Shown here piece by piece: positions 1 to 8,905 of a DNA stretch of 64,000 bases; position 1 is the stretch's first letter; each line of letters begins with the position of its first letter. The notes under the pieces were generated by a model. It did not search any database and was not told where the DNA came from. It saw only the letters and a program-made list of their open reading frames with translations. Location: positions 7,723,501 through 7,787,500 of the forward strand of contig NZ_CP108036.1 in NCBI RefSeq assembly GCF_036170895.1, read 5' to 3'. A program made the translations under genes and the position numbers. Source of the stretch: Streptomyces erythrochromogenes (GTDB lineage: Bacteria; Actinomycetota; Actinomycetes; Streptomycetales; Streptomycetaceae).

Positions 1-248
1 CCAACGCGATCGCGCACACGCAGGGCGAGGTGGGGATGGACCTGACCCTGTCGACGGACCGGCTGCGGATCGCCGTGAACGACGCCTCGCCGCGCAGCCC
101 CGTCAAACCGGTGTCGGTGAGCTGGGAGTCGACCGGCGGCCGCGGCCTGCTCATCGTCGAGGCGACGGCGACGGCCTGGGGCTCGGTACCGCTCAGCGGC
201 GGCAAGCAGGTCTGGGCCGAGATCCCCTGGAACGCGCGCACCGGCTGA
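1..248 (+). CDS. ATP-binding regulator, HATPase_c fold (3' end only)
   Basis: Only the C-terminal part lies in the window; the frame is open from base 3. The first visible residues (NAIAHT) match the N-box of anti-sigma-factor type histidine-kinase-like ATPases. Further on come V-N-D-A-S-P, the ATP-lid sequence GGRGLLIVEA, and the W-G followed by GGKQVWAEIP ending typical of the short Streptomyces RsbW-like proteins. Such proteins usually bind an anti-sigma antagonist or a sigma factor and act as cytoplasmic switch kinases. The partner is not visible here; the STAS gene at 17.6 kb is too far away to assume pairing. Confidence 0.85.
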   Translation, partial: NAIAHTQGEVGMDLTLSTDRLRIAVNDASPRSPVKPVSVSWESTGGRGLLIVEATATAWGSVPLSGGKQVWAEIPWNARTG

Positions 249-366
249 CCCCGGCACGGCCGGGGTTCAACCCCCGGCGGCCCCGGCCGCCATGAGCACC
301 ACCTCCGTACCGACGGCAGCCGTTCCCCGTGTCGCGAGGTCCGGCGCGCCGGAGGCGGATGACAGG

Positions 367-1074
367 TCAGGCCGCCACAGCCGGCCGGGCGCACTGGCGG
401 CAGGCGCGCGCGGAGGCGGCGATCTTCGCGTGGAAGACGATGGCGACCGCGCCCGCGAGGGCGCAGAGCGGCCAGCTCGACGTGAGGAGCGACGCGATGG
501 TGAGCGTGAACGCGCTCAGCGCCAGGGCGACCGCGGCGGTGGTGCCCGTCCAGGCGACCATGACCGGCAGCCGGTCGGGGGTGGAGAGCCGGCGGGCGAG
601 TCGGCCGGTGGCGGCCAGGAACGCCGCTGCCGCCAGTGCGGTGGCCGCGGCGGTGCCGCCCAGGTGGGCGAGCAGTACCTGGGCCGCGTACGGCAGTCGG
701 TGCGCGGTGGGCCCGGCTGCGGCGAGCAGGTACCAGCAGGGGAGCAGGAGCGGCGCGAGCAGCAGGATCCTGCGGGAGGTGTGCCGGGCCTGGACGATGG
801 TGAGTTCGCGCTGGAAGCCCGGCGCCAGTTCGGCCACGCCGCCGAACTGGCGCACCGCCTCCCGCGCCGCCTCGTGGTCGGGCTGGCACCCGGGGGCCAG
901 CTCCGCCGCGGCGTCGAGCAGTCCCTCGCGCAGCTCGGACAGCATCCGCGCCTTCTCGCGCTCCGCGCCGTGCAGGACGGCCGCCAGCTCGGCCACGTGG
1001 GCCTCGATGGGGTCGGCAGCGTCCGCGCCGGCTCCGGCGGCGCCCGCCCCGCCGGAGCTGCCCTCCGCGCTCAC
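367..1074 (-). CDS. Membrane protein with HAAS-like N-terminal domain, PadR partner
   Basis: About 235 residues. The N-terminal cytoplasmic part (AHVAELAAVLHG followed by ELREGLLDAA) resembles the HAAS/permease-prefix domain that accompanies PadR regulators. Four or so hydrophobic segments follow (ILLLAPLLLPCWYLLAAAG and later stretches). The GTG start at 1074 gives a 4-base GTGA overlap with the stop of the upstream padR-like gene, so the two are translationally coupled. A role as membrane sensor or transducer for the PadR regulator is inferred from the domain pairing; the ligand is unknown. An upstream start in the same frame at 1137 is possible but would overlap padR more deeply. Confidence 0.8.
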   Translation of the reverse strand: MSAEGSSGGAGAAGAGADAADPIEAHVAELAAVLHGAEREKARMLSELREGLLDAAAELAPGCQPDHEAAREAVRQFGGVAELAPGFQRELTIVQARHTSRRILLLAPLLLPCWYLLAAAGPTAHRLPYAAQVLLAHLGGTAAATALAAAAFLAATGRLARRLSTPDRLPVMVAWTGTTAAVALALSAFTLTIASLLTSSWPLCALAGAVAIVFHAKIAASARACRQCARPAVAA

Positions 1075-1409
1075 GTCGCCGTCCGCGGCTGCACCGGTTC
1101 GAGCACCGAGCCGATCGCGGCGGTGAACTCCCGCCACACCTTCCGCTCCGAGTCCAGGCTGCGCCTGCCGGCGTCGGTCAGCTCGTAACAGCGCCGTCGG
1201 CGCTCGCCCACGGACTCCCAGGTGCTGGAGAGCAGGCCGAGCCGCTCCAGCCGGTTCAGCGCGGGGTAGATGGTGCCCTTGCGGAGCTCCAGCACGCCGT
1301 TGCTGCGCTCCTGGACGGCGGTGATCACCGCGTAGCCGTGCAGGGGGCCCGATTCGAGCACGGACAGCAGCAGCCCGTCCAGGTGCCCGCGTACCTCACT
1401 CGCCTTCAT
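1071..1409 (-). CDS. PadR-family transcriptional regulator
   Basis: 112 residues, the usual size of a short PadR (PF03551) protein. It starts MKASEVRGHLDG, then carries the winged-helix signature (LLLSVLESGPLHGYAV, then RKGTIYPALNRLERLGLL) and a C-terminal helix for dimerisation. The start at 1409 was chosen because the conserved domain begins there; an in-frame extension to 1535 has no family support. The gene overlaps the downstream HAAS-like membrane gene by four bases. PadR proteins usually repress their own operon; AT-richer DNA at 1430-1480 upstream would be the place to look for the operator. Confidence 0.9.
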   Translation of the reverse strand: MKASEVRGHLDGLLLSVLESGPLHGYAVITAVQERSNGVLELRKGTIYPALNRLERLGLLSSTWESVGERRRRCYELTDAGRRSLDSERKVWREFTAAIGSVLEPVQPRTAT

Positions 1410-1527
1410 GGTGAGGCAGCCTACCCAAACCGTGGAATCGTCGTATAGGTTGCCTGGCAATCCATTGTCAGTCGATCCATAGAACCGTCGACATCCACCG
1501 TCCGCCGTTGAGCTCCGGAGTGCCCTG

Positions 1528-1965
1528 GTGACCAAACTGCTGCTGTCCGTCCACGTTCTGGCGGCGATCCTGGCGATCGGCCCGATCGCGGTCGCGGCCT
1601 CGATGTTCCCGCGCTACACCCGCACTCCGTCCCAGGACGGCGAAGCACTGCAGACGGCGAAGGTGCTGCACCGGATCTGCCGCGGCTACACGCTCGTCGG
1701 CATCGCCGTACCCGTCTTCGGCGTCGCCACCGGAGCCCGGCTCGGCGTCCTGACGGACGCCTGGCTGCTGATCTCGATCGTGCTCACCGCAGCGGCTGCG
1801 GCCCTGCTCGCCCTGGGGATCCTGCCCGGGCAGCAGCGGCTGCTCGGCAGTCCGGAGAAGTCGGGCGCAGCCCGGCTGGCCATGGTCACCGGCGTGTTCA
1901 ACCTCCTCTGGGCGGTCGTCGTCGTCCTGATGATCGTCCGCCCCGGCTCCACCACGGGAGCGTGA
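1528..1965 (+). CDS. DUF2269-like integral membrane protein
   Basis: 145 residues with four predicted membrane helices: residues about 3-25, 52-70, 77-97 and 120-138. The start (MTKLLLSVHVLAAILAIGPIAVAASMF) resembles small membrane proteins annotated DUF2269 in actinobacteria. It starts at a GTG and overlaps the following gene by four bases, so the two form an operon. It is divergent from the padR unit, and the roughly 118 bp between them may hold both promoters. Function unknown; the family name is an inference from the hydropathy pattern and N-terminus. Confidence 0.75.
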   Translation: MTKLLLSVHVLAAILAIGPIAVAASMFPRYTRTPSQDGEALQTAKVLHRICRGYTLVGIAVPVFGVATGARLGVLTDAWLLISIVLTAAAAALLALGILPGQQRLLGSPEKSGAARLAMVTGVFNLLWAVVVVLMIVRPGSTTGA

Positions 1966-2213
1966 CCGGCGTGCGCGTCCTGCGGATCGCGGCCCAGGTG
2001 GAAGCCGCCTCCCTGGCCCTCCTCCTGGCCAACCTCCTCACCGTGCACACCGAGGCGGTCGCCTCCCTGGGCGGCCCCGTGCACGGCACGGCCTATCTGA
2101 TCGTCATCCTGGCCGTCCGGCGGGCCTGCGCCGACCCGGCGGCGAGGTGGCAGGCCTGGATCCCCGGCATCGGCGGCCTGCTGGCCCTGCGTCAGATGCG
2201 GCGCCTCGGGTGA
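1962..2213 (+). CDS. Small membrane protein, DUF3817-like
   Basis: 83 residues with two or three hydrophobic segments and a start (VRVLRIAAQVEAASLALLLANLLTV) that recalls DUF3817 proteins, which usually carry an E-A-x-S/T-L motif in helix 1. The start GTG overlaps the preceding stop (GTGA), indicating coupled translation with the membrane gene before it. No catalytic motif is visible. Function unknown. Confidence 0.7.
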   Translation: MTGVRVLRIAAQVEAASLALLLANLLTVHTEAVASLGGPVHGTAYLIVILAVRRACADPAARWQAWIPGIGGLLALRQMRRLG

Positions 2214-2299
2214 ACCACCGGTTCACCAGACCCGGGAGGACGGCCCGGTGGCACGCATGCGGCACACCGCCGGCTCCGGGTCCCCGCTGGAACCGCAGA

Positions 2300-2815
2300 T
2301 CAGAGTTCGATCCAGTACCGCCGTGCGGGACCGTGTCCGGTGTCCCGGATGCCTTCGAGGACGCCACCGCCCCGCTCCACCGTTGCCACCGAAGCAAGGT
2401 TGTCGACCTCGCAGACGAGCAGTACCCGGTCCAGGCCGAGTGCCCGCGCCTCGTCGAGCATCCGGCCCAGCGCCCAGGTGGCCAGCCCGCGTCCACGTGA
2501 AGACGGCCGGATGCCGTAGCCGATGTGGCCGAACTCCAGCACATGGCCGGTGAGCCCATGCCGAAGTGCGATCCCGCCCTCCACCCGATCGCCTTCGACG
2601 ATCCATCGGTACGTGCAACCGTGGTCGGTACCAGCCGCTTTCGCGCCCGACGCGCCGGCCAGTAGCGCCACCCAGGCCGCGAACCCCTCCGGTGACTCGA
2701 CCTCGTCGGACGGCCCCAGCCCGAACCCGTCCTCGTGGAGGCCCGTGCCCCACTCGTGATGCGCTACGAGCCAGGAGGAGTGCAAGGCGGTGGTGGGGGC
2801 GATCAGTTGGAGCAC
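2300..2815 (-). CDS. GNAT-family N-acetyltransferase
   Basis: 171 residues from a GTG at 2815 (VLQLIAPTTALHSSW). The acetyl-CoA-binding motif A is clear: GYGIRPSSRGRGLATWALGRM, that is, the beta-4 strand followed by R-x-x-G-x-G/A. A later V-C-E-V-D-N-L-A-S motif matches the conserved Asn-containing helix of GNAT proteins. It should transfer acetyl from acetyl-CoA to an amine, substrate unknown. The longer frame to 3031 is arginine-rich with no homology-like features, so the GTG was preferred. Confidence 0.85.
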   Translation of the reverse strand: MLQLIAPTTALHSSWLVAHHEWGTGLHEDGFGLGPSDEVESPEGFAAWVALLAGASGAKAAGTDHGCTYRWIVEGDRVEGGIALRHGLTGHVLEFGHIGYGIRPSSRGRGLATWALGRMLDEARALGLDRVLLVCEVDNLASVATVERGGGVLEGIRDTGHGPARRYWIEL

Positions 2816-2934
2816 GGAGCGACGATACCGGTGCGGACCGGCATCGATCCACGGCGCCCGGTTCGTGCGGCCTGAGGAATCCGGGAAAGCCAGGCCGGAC
2901 GGCCGGCGCCGAGGGCCTCCCGGCCGAGGCGGTC

Positions 2935-3333
2935 TCACCGCTCTCGCGCGTCCCGTATCGTCGCACCGGCACCCGCGGTCCCGGCCCGCAGGGTCTCGGC
3001 GACGACGATGACGAACTGGTCCCCGGGGCAAGCGTCTTCGTCCTCACCCGCTGCGGACCCGCCGGGACCGCCGAGGCCATCGGGCCCGTCGAGACCGCGA
3101 CCTTCGGCGGCCCGCAGGGCCGCCGCTTCTTCACCGCGGACGGCCTGCTGTTCTCCTCGTCGGAGGACGGGCTGGAGATCTGGGACCCCGCCACGGGCGC
3201 CCGCCTCGGCACCCTCCGCGGCTTCCGGCCCACCCACCACGACCCCGTCCGCGGCGAGTTGGTCGAACTCTCCGCCATCGGCCCGCGCCACTGGAGGACC
3301 CCGACGGGACCTCAGGCCGTGGCGCCGTCCTGA
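2935..3333 (+). pseudogene. Probable C-terminal remnant of a beta-propeller/WD-like protein
   Basis: The plus-strand frame ending at 3333 reads like protein only in its last 110 residues: GRRFFTADGLLFSSSEDG, then LEIWDPATGARLGTLRGF. This is the F-x-x-D-G-x-L / W-D-P-x-T-G pattern of WD40 or quinoprotein propeller blades. No convincing start codon or ribosome site precedes it, and upstream sequence in the frame is arginine-rich filler. It overlaps the tail of the convergent gene at 3312. The best reading is a truncated relic of a longer propeller protein; a short expressed gene is possible. Confidence 0.4.
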
Positions 3334-3923
3334 GCCCCGGCCGCGGCGAAGACCGCCGCGCGCAGCCCCTCGAAGCCGGTGCGCACCGGGTCCAGGGCGA
3401 GCAGGGCGGAGAGCCCGATGGTCCGCCGGCCGCCCTTGCGCTCGTCGAGTACCCGGGTCGGGAGCACGTGGAAGGCCCACTGGGAGAGGTCGAGGGGATC
3501 CAGGGTGGGCTTGTCCAGGTGGTCCAGCAGGCAGAAGACGTACACGTCGGCGCGCCGCAGCCGCTCGGGGTCCGGGGCGCCGGTCACCGGGTCCCAGCCC
3601 TCCGCCGGGGCGATCGAGAAGGAGATCGCCGACGGCCGGGACTGTGCCCAGTCCTGCAGGTACGCGGCGGACTTGACCTCGACCCCGGGGCCGTCCGGCA
3701 GTCGCAGGTCGACCGTGTCCCAGCCCACCCGCATTTCCCCGGCGGCACCGAGCGCGAGCGCGACGATGTACTCGGCCAGCGCTCCGCGCAGGGTGCTGCC
3801 CGCCAGGCCCGAGTACGCCCAGCCCCAGAAGCCGAGCACGGTCCCATGGGCGGTGCCGTGCAGGTGCAGCGGTTCGTCTCCGGTGCGGCGCACGGGGGGC
3901 ACGGCCCCCAACAGGTCGTTCAT
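3312..3923 (-). CDS. Hypothetical protein with PD-(D/E)XK nuclease-like motif
   Basis: 203 residues from the ATG at 3923 (MNDLLGAVPPVRRTGDEP). The centre reads RGALAEYIVALALG, then WDTVDLRLPDGPGVEVKSAAYLQDW: a helix with Glu50, then Asp72, then E82-V-K84-S. This is the spacing of the PD-(D/E)XK nuclease core. The remainder (LPTRVLDERKGGRRTIGLSALLAL) gives no family clue. No methyltransferase or second restriction subunit is adjacent, so it looks solitary. The nuclease fold is inferred from motif order only. Confidence 0.65.
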   Translation of the reverse strand: MNDLLGAVPPVRRTGDEPLHLHGTAHGTVLGFWGWAYSGLAGSTLRGALAEYIVALALGAAGEMRVGWDTVDLRLPDGPGVEVKSAAYLQDWAQSRPSAISFSIAPAEGWDPVTGAPDPERLRRADVYVFCLLDHLDKPTLDPLDLSQWAFHVLPTRVLDERKGGRRTIGLSALLALDPVRTGFEGLRAAVFAAAGAQDGATA

Positions 3924-3955
3924 GGGCGGCCATTGTGCCGGATCTGCCCGAGCCG

Positions 3956-4387
3956 TCAGCCGGGCGCGGGGCGGTCGACGGCGACGAGTTCGACCTCGAA
4001 GCCGTCGGTGTTCTCCAGGTACGCGGCGTAGGTGCGGTCGCCGCCGGCGTGCGGGTGCCGGTCGGGGAACATCAGGCTCCAGCCGTGCTGCCGGCCTTCC
4101 GCGACCAGGCGTTCCACCGTCTCGTGGTCCTCCACGTGGAACGCCAGGTGGTTCAGCCCGGGCCGGCGCCGGTCGTGGCGGTCGGCCGTGAGGGCCGGGG
4201 ACTGCTCGAACACCAGATAGGTCGCCCCGAGCCGCCAGCTCCGCCCGTCGCTCCAGCTCTGGAACGGCGTGTAGCCCATGGCCTCCAGCAGCCAGCCGAA
4301 GGAGGCAACGGCCCGGCCGAGGTCGGGCACCCAGATCTCGACGTGGTGCAGCATCCCGGTGGCCTTGGACGACGGGATGTCGGACAT
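3956..4387 (-). CDS. VOC/glyoxalase-like protein
   Basis: 143 residues, one paired beta-alpha-beta-beta-beta unit set as in vicinal-oxygen-chelate proteins. Visible signatures are MLHHVEIWVPDLGRAVASFGWLL (residues 12-34), GLNHLAFHV (77-85) and the closing E-N-T-D-G-F-E-V-E-L-V-A. His14/15, His80 and the final Glu are plausible metal ligands. Members include glyoxalase I, extradiol dioxygenases and antibiotic-resistance proteins; nothing here separates these. Start chosen at MSDIPSS because the fold begins directly after it. Confidence 0.88.
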   Translation of the reverse strand: MSDIPSSKATGMLHHVEIWVPDLGRAVASFGWLLEAMGYTPFQSWSDGRSWRLGATYLVFEQSPALTADRHDRRRPGLNHLAFHVEDHETVERLVAEGRQHGWSLMFPDRHPHAGGDRTYAAYLENTDGFEVELVAVDRPAPG

Positions 4388-4531
4388 CGCCCCCCGCCCC
4401 CTTCCTCGTACGGCGCTGACGCGCTGACGGCGCTGCCCATGATGGCGCATACCGCCGGACGGGGCCTCGCAACCCTTCTGGCACCCCGCGGGTCTTTCCC
4501 ACTGCGGCACACATGAGGATGGGGGAGTTCC

Positions 4532-4870
4532 GTGGGAGTGCGCAGCGTGGCGAAGAGTGTCGGCGAATTCCTGGTGGAGTCGGTCGGTGAAGCGGTGGCC
4601 GAGGTGGTGCTGAGCCTGCTCGCCTGCGCGCTGCTCGGCCTGTTGGCCCTGATCGTCTATGTGAGCTGGTCCTTCAGCCCCCGCGTGACCGTCGCGGGCG
4701 CGGGGCTGCTGAGCCTCGCCCTGGCCCACGGCGCCTGGCGTACCTTCCGCGCCCCGGCGAAGGGCCGCCGCCGGCGCGGACTCGCGGCCGTGACCACGGT
4801 CGTCTTCACCGCCACCGCAGCGACCGCCGCCTTCCTGGCGCTCTACGCCCCCGGCTGCGGCTGCCTCTGA
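4532..4870 (+). CDS. Small integral membrane protein
   Basis: 112 residues from a GTG at 4532, preceded by a strong ribosome-binding site (GGGGGAG, 5-base spacing). An amphipathic N-terminal helix (VGEFLVESVGEAVAEVVLSLL) leads into three hydrophobic segments at about residues 28-47, 53-67 and 84-105. It ends with a Cys-Gly-Cys sequence. No family recognised; function unknown. Confidence 0.7.
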   Translation: MGVRSVAKSVGEFLVESVGEAVAEVVLSLLACALLGLLALIVYVSWSFSPRVTVAGAGLLSLALAHGAWRTFRAPAKGRRRRGLAAVTTVVFTATAATAAFLALYAPGCGCL

Positions 4871-5200
4871 ACCGGCGCCGCCCGGGTCAGGTGGTGCAGC
4901 GTGGTGTACGTGAGGTAGCCGGACCGGGGGTCGGTGTCCGGGACCAGGCCGCAGAAACGGGCGGACGAGGTGCTCCCGAATGCCCGCGCAGGGTGCCGGG
5001 GCCGGCCCCGGCGAACCCGCGTACAGCCGGGCCGGCGCTCCGGGGTGGGGCTCAGCTCGTCGAAGGCGATCAGCGTGTGGCCCTCGTCCGCATCCACAGC
5101 GATATGAGCCTGGTCAGGTGCTGCGTCACGCCCCGGCTTGACGACGAGGAGGGCGAGGCGGTCCGGGTCGAGCAAGGCTGGCTCCCGAGTGCGGCAGGCG
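4868..5200 (-). pseudogene. Possible coding remnant downstream of the sirtuin gene
   Basis: In one minus-strand frame this stretch has coding-like third-position GC and protein-like segments, such as ADEGHTLIAFDELSPTPERR and GYLTYTTLHHLTRAAP. It has no start codon near its left boundary and runs directly out of the sirtuin's 3' end in another frame. I do not recognise the family. It may be a decayed gene whose N-terminus was lost, or a short unannotated protein. Confidence 0.3.
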
Positions 5201-5201
5201 C

Positions 5202-6101
5202 TCAGCTGGTGTGGCCGCCGTCGAGCGGGATGGACAGGTGGTCGGCCAGGGTGGTGAGGGCCGCGCCCAGGGGGAGTGCGACCCGGGTCACGGCGTGCCG
5301 GTCGCCGCGTGTGGGGTCCCGGTTGACGATCAGGACGGGTTTGCCGGCCTGAGCCGCCTGCCGGACGAACCGGAGGCCCGACATCACCGTCAGTGAGGAG
5401 CCCAGGACGAGCAGCGAGGTCGCGCCGTCGACCAGCTCGCGGCAGCGTTCGACCCGTCGTGGGGGAACCGTTTCGCCGAAGAACACCACATCCGGTTTCA
5501 GGACGCCCCCGCACTGCGTGCACGGCACCACGGAGAAGTCCCCGACCTGTTCGTCGGTGAGGTCGGCGTCGCCGTCCGGGTTCAGCCGGGCGGCCACCGG
5601 CTCGAAGCCCGCGTTGGCCTCCTCCAGCCGTCGCGCGAGGTCACGGCGCGAGCCGGCGGCGCCGCAGGACAGGCAAACGACCCGGTCCAGGCTGCCGTGG
5701 AGTTCCACCACGTCCTCGCTGCCGGCCGCCTGGTGCAGGCCGTCGACGTTCTGGGTGATCACCCCGGAGAGCAGCCCGTGCCGCCCGAAGGCCGTGACGG
5801 CCCGGTGGCCGGCGTTCGGCCTGGCGCGGCCGAAGGTCCGCCAGCCGAGGTGGCTGCGCGCCCAGTAGCGGCGCCGGGCCCGGGCGCTCGCGGTGAACTC
5901 CTGGTAGGTCATCGGGGTGTGCCGGCGCAGGCTCCCGCCCTCACCCCGGTAGTCGGGGATGCCCGACTCCGTGGAGATGCCCGCCCCGCTGAGCACCAGC
6001 ACACCGCCGGCCCGCAGGGCGTCGGCGACCGGCCCCGGATCCGTGGTCCCGGGCGGCAGGTCCTCGGTGGGCGTCCAGCTCAGAGTGGGGCGCGTGCGCA
6101 T
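5202..6101 (-). CDS. Sir2-family NAD-dependent protein deacylase
   Basis: 299 residues, the length of a compact bacterial sirtuin. The NAD site is seen as GAGIS (39-43) and TQNVDGLH (116-123), and the catalytic His is His135 in ELHGS. The zinc ribbon has Cys143, Cys146, Cys194 and Cys197. The C-terminal Rossmann elements GSSLTVMSG and IVNRD (259 onward) are present. All key residues are kept, so it should remove acetyl or acyl groups from lysines using NAD. It stands alone; no acetyl-CoA synthetase or acetyltransferase adjoins it. Confidence 0.95.
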   Translation of the reverse strand: MRTRPTLSWTPTEDLPPGTTDPGPVADALRAGGVLVLSGAGISTESGIPDYRGEGGSLRRHTPMTYQEFTASARARRRYWARSHLGWRTFGRARPNAGHRAVTAFGRHGLLSGVITQNVDGLHQAAGSEDVVELHGSLDRVVCLSCGAAGSRRDLARRLEEANAGFEPVAARLNPDGDADLTDEQVGDFSVVPCTQCGGVLKPDVVFFGETVPPRRVERCRELVDGATSLLVLGSSLTVMSGLRFVRQAAQAGKPVLIVNRDPTRGDRHAVTRVALPLGAALTTLADHLSIPLDGGHTS

Positions 6102-6286
6102 GCGACCAGCGTACGGAACGGGCGCGACGGACCGGCCCGCCCGGTGCTCCGGCCGGGGTGGCCGGAACTCGTCCGAGCAAGGTGAACAGCGGGCTACTTC
6201 CTGGTAACTTGCGCGAGTTGATCAAGGTCGGAGGCGTGGCCGACCCGCGCTCCCGGCCCGAGCCACCCCCCAGTCAAGGAACCACA

Positions 6287-7897
6287 TTGGCACGCACCGT
6301 CCGTACGACGGCCGTCGTCTCCACTTCGGCCCTCGCGCTCGGCATCTCCCTCCTCGGCACCACCGCCGCTCCCGCCCGCGCCGCGGAGGCCCCCACACCC
6401 CACCTGGACTCGGTCGAGCAGACCCTGCGCCAGGTCTCCCCGGGCCTGGAGGGCTCGGTCTGGGAACGCACCTCCGGCAACCGGCTCGGCTCCTCCACGC
6501 CCGGCGGCGCCGACTGGCTGCTCCAGACGCCGGGCTGCTGGGGCGACGCGGCATGCACCGACCGGCCCGGATCGCGCCGTCTCCTGGACAAGATGCGCCA
6601 GGACATCGCCGCCGCCAGGGAGACGGTCGACATATCGACGCTCGCCCCCTTCCCCAACGGCGGCTACCAGGAGGCCATCGTCGCGGGCCTGAAGGAGTCC
6701 GCCCAGAAGGGCAACCGGCTCAAGGTGCGCATCATGGTGGGCGCCGCGCCCATCTACCACTCCACCGTGATCCCCTCGTCCTACCGGGACGAGCTGCTCG
6801 CGAAGCTCGGCCCGGCCGCCGCGGCCAACATCACCCTCAACGTGGCCTCGATGACCACGTCGAAGACCTCCTTCTCCTGGAACCACTCCAAGCTGGTCGT
6901 GGTGGACGGCGGTTCGGTGATCACCGGCGGCATCAACAGCTGGAAGGACGACTACCTCGAGACCACCCACCCGGTCGCCGACGTCGACCTCGCGCTGTCG
7001 GGGCCCGCCGCCGGCTCCGCCGGCCGCTACCTGGACTCCCTGTGGGACTGGACCTGCCGCAACAAGAGCAGCTGGAGCTCGGTCTGGTTCGCCGCCTCGC
7101 CCGGCGCGGACTGCATGCCCTCCCTGCCCCGGCCCGCCGACCCGGCGGGCGGCGGGAACGTGCCCGCGCTCGCCGTCGGCGGTCTCGGCGTCGGCATCCG
7201 CCAGAACGACCCCACCTCGCCCTTCCGCCCCGTCCTGCCCACGGCCGGCGACACCAAGTGCGGGATCGGGGTGCCCGACAAGACCAACGCCGACCGGGAC
7301 TACGACACCGTCAACCCGGAGGAGAGTGCCCTGCGCGCCCTCGTCTCCAGCGCGAACTCGCACATCGAGATCTCCCAGCAGGACGTGCACGCAACCTGCC
7401 CGCCGCTGCCCCGCTACGACGTGCGCCTCTACGACGCCCTCGCCGCGAAGCTCGTCTCCGGCGTGAAGGTCCGCATCGTCGTGAGCGACCCGGCGAACCG
7501 CGGCACCATCGGCAGCGGCGGCTACTCGCAGATCAAGTCCCTCAACGAGGTGAGCGACGCCCTGCGCGGCCGGGTGGCGGCCCTGACCGGTGACGGCGGC
7601 CGGGCGAGGACGGCCATGTGCGAGAACCTCCAGCTCGCCACGTTCCGGGCGTCCGACCGGCCGACCTGGGCGGACGGCAAGCCGTACGCCCAGCACCACA
7701 AGCTGGTCTCGGTGGACGGATCGGCCTTCTACATCGGCTCCAAGAACCTCTACCCGTCCTGGCTGCAGGACTTCGGCTACATCGTCGAGAGCCCGGCCGC
7801 GGCCGGACAGCTGGGGAGCGACCTGCTGGACCCGCAGTGGCGCTACTCGCAGGCCACCGCGACGTACGACTACGCTCGCGGCCTCTGCCAGGGCTGA
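6287..7897 (+). CDS. Secreted phospholipase D-family protein
   Basis: 536 residues from a TTG at 6287, which has AAGGA six bases upstream; the in-frame ATG at 6158 would put a long non-signal leader in front. The first 33 residues form a Sec signal peptide with cleavage after A-R-A. Two HKD catalytic motifs are intact: N-H-S-K-L-V-V-V-D (His200, Lys202, Asp207) and Q-H-H-K-L-V-S-V-D (His471, Lys473, Asp478), followed by G-G-I-N-S and G-S-K-N. This matches extracellular Streptomyces phospholipase D, which hydrolyses or transphosphatidylates phospholipids. Several cysteines suggest disulfides outside the cell. Confidence 0.93.
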   Translation: MARTVRTTAVVSTSALALGISLLGTTAAPARAAEAPTPHLDSVEQTLRQVSPGLEGSVWERTSGNRLGSSTPGGADWLLQTPGCWGDAACTDRPGSRRLLDKMRQDIAAARETVDISTLAPFPNGGYQEAIVAGLKESAQKGNRLKVRIMVGAAPIYHSTVIPSSYRDELLAKLGPAAAANITLNVASMTTSKTSFSWNHSKLVVVDGGSVITGGINSWKDDYLETTHPVADVDLALSGPAAGSAGRYLDSLWDWTCRNKSSWSSVWFAASPGADCMPSLPRPADPAGGGNVPALAVGGLGVGIRQNDPTSPFRPVLPTAGDTKCGIGVPDKTNADRDYDTVNPEESALRALVSSANSHIEISQQDVHATCPPLPRYDVRLYDALAAKLVSGVKVRIVVSDPANRGTIGSGGYSQIKSLNEVSDALRGRVAALTGDGGRARTAMCENLQLATFRASDRPTWADGKPYAQHHKLVSVDGSAFYIGSKNLYPSWLQDFGYIVESPAAAGQLGSDLLDPQWRYSQATATYDYARGLCQG

Positions 7898-7916
7898 CGC
7901 GGCGCGCCACCCCCGC

Positions 7917-7954
7917 GCCGCCGCCGGGGCGCCTTTCGAGGTGCCTCGGCGGCG
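7917..7954. terminator. Imperfect hairpin between convergent genes
   Basis: A GC-rich imperfect stem-loop with a TTTCGA loop lies between the stop codons of the phospholipase D and ArsR genes, which face each other. It probably ends transcription in both directions; there is no T-run. Confidence 0.45.
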
Positions 7955-7970
7955 TGCGCTGCCGCCCGGG

Positions 7971-8330
7971 CTACAGCGGGGGAGGGCCCGTGTGCACCGA
8001 GGTGTCGGCATGCCGGAGTTCGGCGAGCAGCTCGCTCTGTCCGACCAGCAGCTCGGTGAGGATGCGTCGTGCGGCCCTCAGGAGTTCCGCCACATCGCCG
8101 CCGGCGAGGGCGTAACTGACCGTCGAGCCGTCGCGTATGGAGACCACGATGCCGGATCGGCGCAGTACCGCGAGTTGTTGCGAGAGGTTGGACGGTTCGA
8201 TCTCGATTTCGTTCAGCAGCTCGCGCACGGGTACGGGGCCGTTCTGAAGGAGTTCGAGTACGCGGATCCGGACGGGGTGTCCGAGCATCCGGAAGAACTC
8301 CGCCTTGGCCTGGTACAGCGGGACCTGCAT
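7971..8330 (-). CDS. ArsR/SmtB-family winged-helix regulator
   Basis: 119 residues. The fold is clear: AEFFRMLGHPVRIRVLELL (helix 1-2), VRELLNEIEIEPSNLSQQLAVLRRSGIV (HTH) and the wing V-V-S-I-R-D-G-S-T-V-S-Y-A-L. No Cys residues are present in the recognition region, so classical alpha-3 or alpha-5 Cys metal sensing is unlikely; it resembles the non-metal ArsR group. A target is not adjacent in the same direction. Confidence 0.92.
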   Translation of the reverse strand: MQVPLYQAKAEFFRMLGHPVRIRVLELLQNGPVPVRELLNEIEIEPSNLSQQLAVLRRSGIVVSIRDGSTVSYALAGGDVAELLRAARRILTELLVGQSELLAELRHADTSVHTGPPPL

Positions 8331-8472
8331 GTGGCAACGCTCCTACCCGGGTTCTGACCTATGGACGGGGGACGGCGTTCGGTTCCGCCGGGCCCGCCCC
8401 CGGTGACCATGACCAGCCATTCTCCTGTACCCCGGCTCCGCCCCACCCTCCGGTGACAGCATTCGGATGTGC

Positions 8473-8496
8473 CGAGTTGAAGATTTCTTCAACTCG
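8473..8496. repeat. Perfect inverted repeat, 11-bp arms with 2-bp centre
   Basis: Arms CGAGTTGAAGA and TCTTCAACTCG flank TT. It lies between the end of the roadblock gene and the start of the ArsR gene. A run of seven A follows on the plus strand, which places a U-run before the hairpin in the minus-strand transcript, so it is not a standard terminator for the roadblock gene. It could be an operator or a plus-direction terminator. Confidence 0.6.
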
Positions 8497-8530
8497 TGGG
8501 CAAAAAAAGAGTCGGGGTACAGGAAGGCGG

Positions 8531-8905
8531 CTAGAGCTCCAGATCCGCTTCGATGCGCTTGAGCTGGTGCCGGGCCATGGCCAGGTTCGACTTGGCCTTG
8601 TCCAGGACGATGTAGAGGAACAGGCCGTTCCCCCCGCGTCCCTTGAGCAGCCGGATGAGGTGGTACTGGCTGCCGAGGGTGATCAGTACGTCCTCGATGT
8701 CCTCCTTGATGCCCAGCATCTCCATGGTGCGGGCCTTCGCCCGGATCACATCGGTGTTGCCCGCGGCGGCGACCGTCAGGTCGAGGTCCTTGCCGCCCCC
8801 CAGCGTGCCGAGGGCCATGCCGCTCGTGTAGTCGACCAATGCCGCCCCCACGCTCCCCTCGATCGAGGTCATCGCCTCTTTCAGGGACGTCTCCACGTTC
8901 ACCAT
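8531..8905 (-). CDS. Roadblock/LC7-domain protein
   Basis: 124 residues from the ATG at 8905, preceded by GAGGAGG. The body (MTSIEGSVGAALVDYTSGMALG, later NTDVIRAKARTMEML, DVLITLGSQYHLIRLL, and LFLYIVLDKAKSNLAMARHQL) is the roadblock fold. In Streptomyces such proteins usually sit in conservons beside a histidine kinase-like ATPase and a GTPase. Here none of those is adjacent, so this is an orphan copy, probably a dimeric scaffold for a small GTPase. Confidence 0.88.
   Translation of the reverse strand: MVNVETSLKEAMTSIEGSVGAALVDYTSGMALGTLGGGKDLDLTVAAAGNTDVIRAKARTMEMLGIKEDIEDVLITLGSQYHLIRLLKGRGGNGLFLYIVLDKAKSNLAMARHQLKRIEADLEL

Noticed and set aside
6194..8011. 605-codon open frame on the minus strand
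   Set aside because: It is antisense to the phospholipase D gene, whose signal peptide and two HKD motifs are clear. The minus-strand product is Gly/Val/Arg-rich with no domain.
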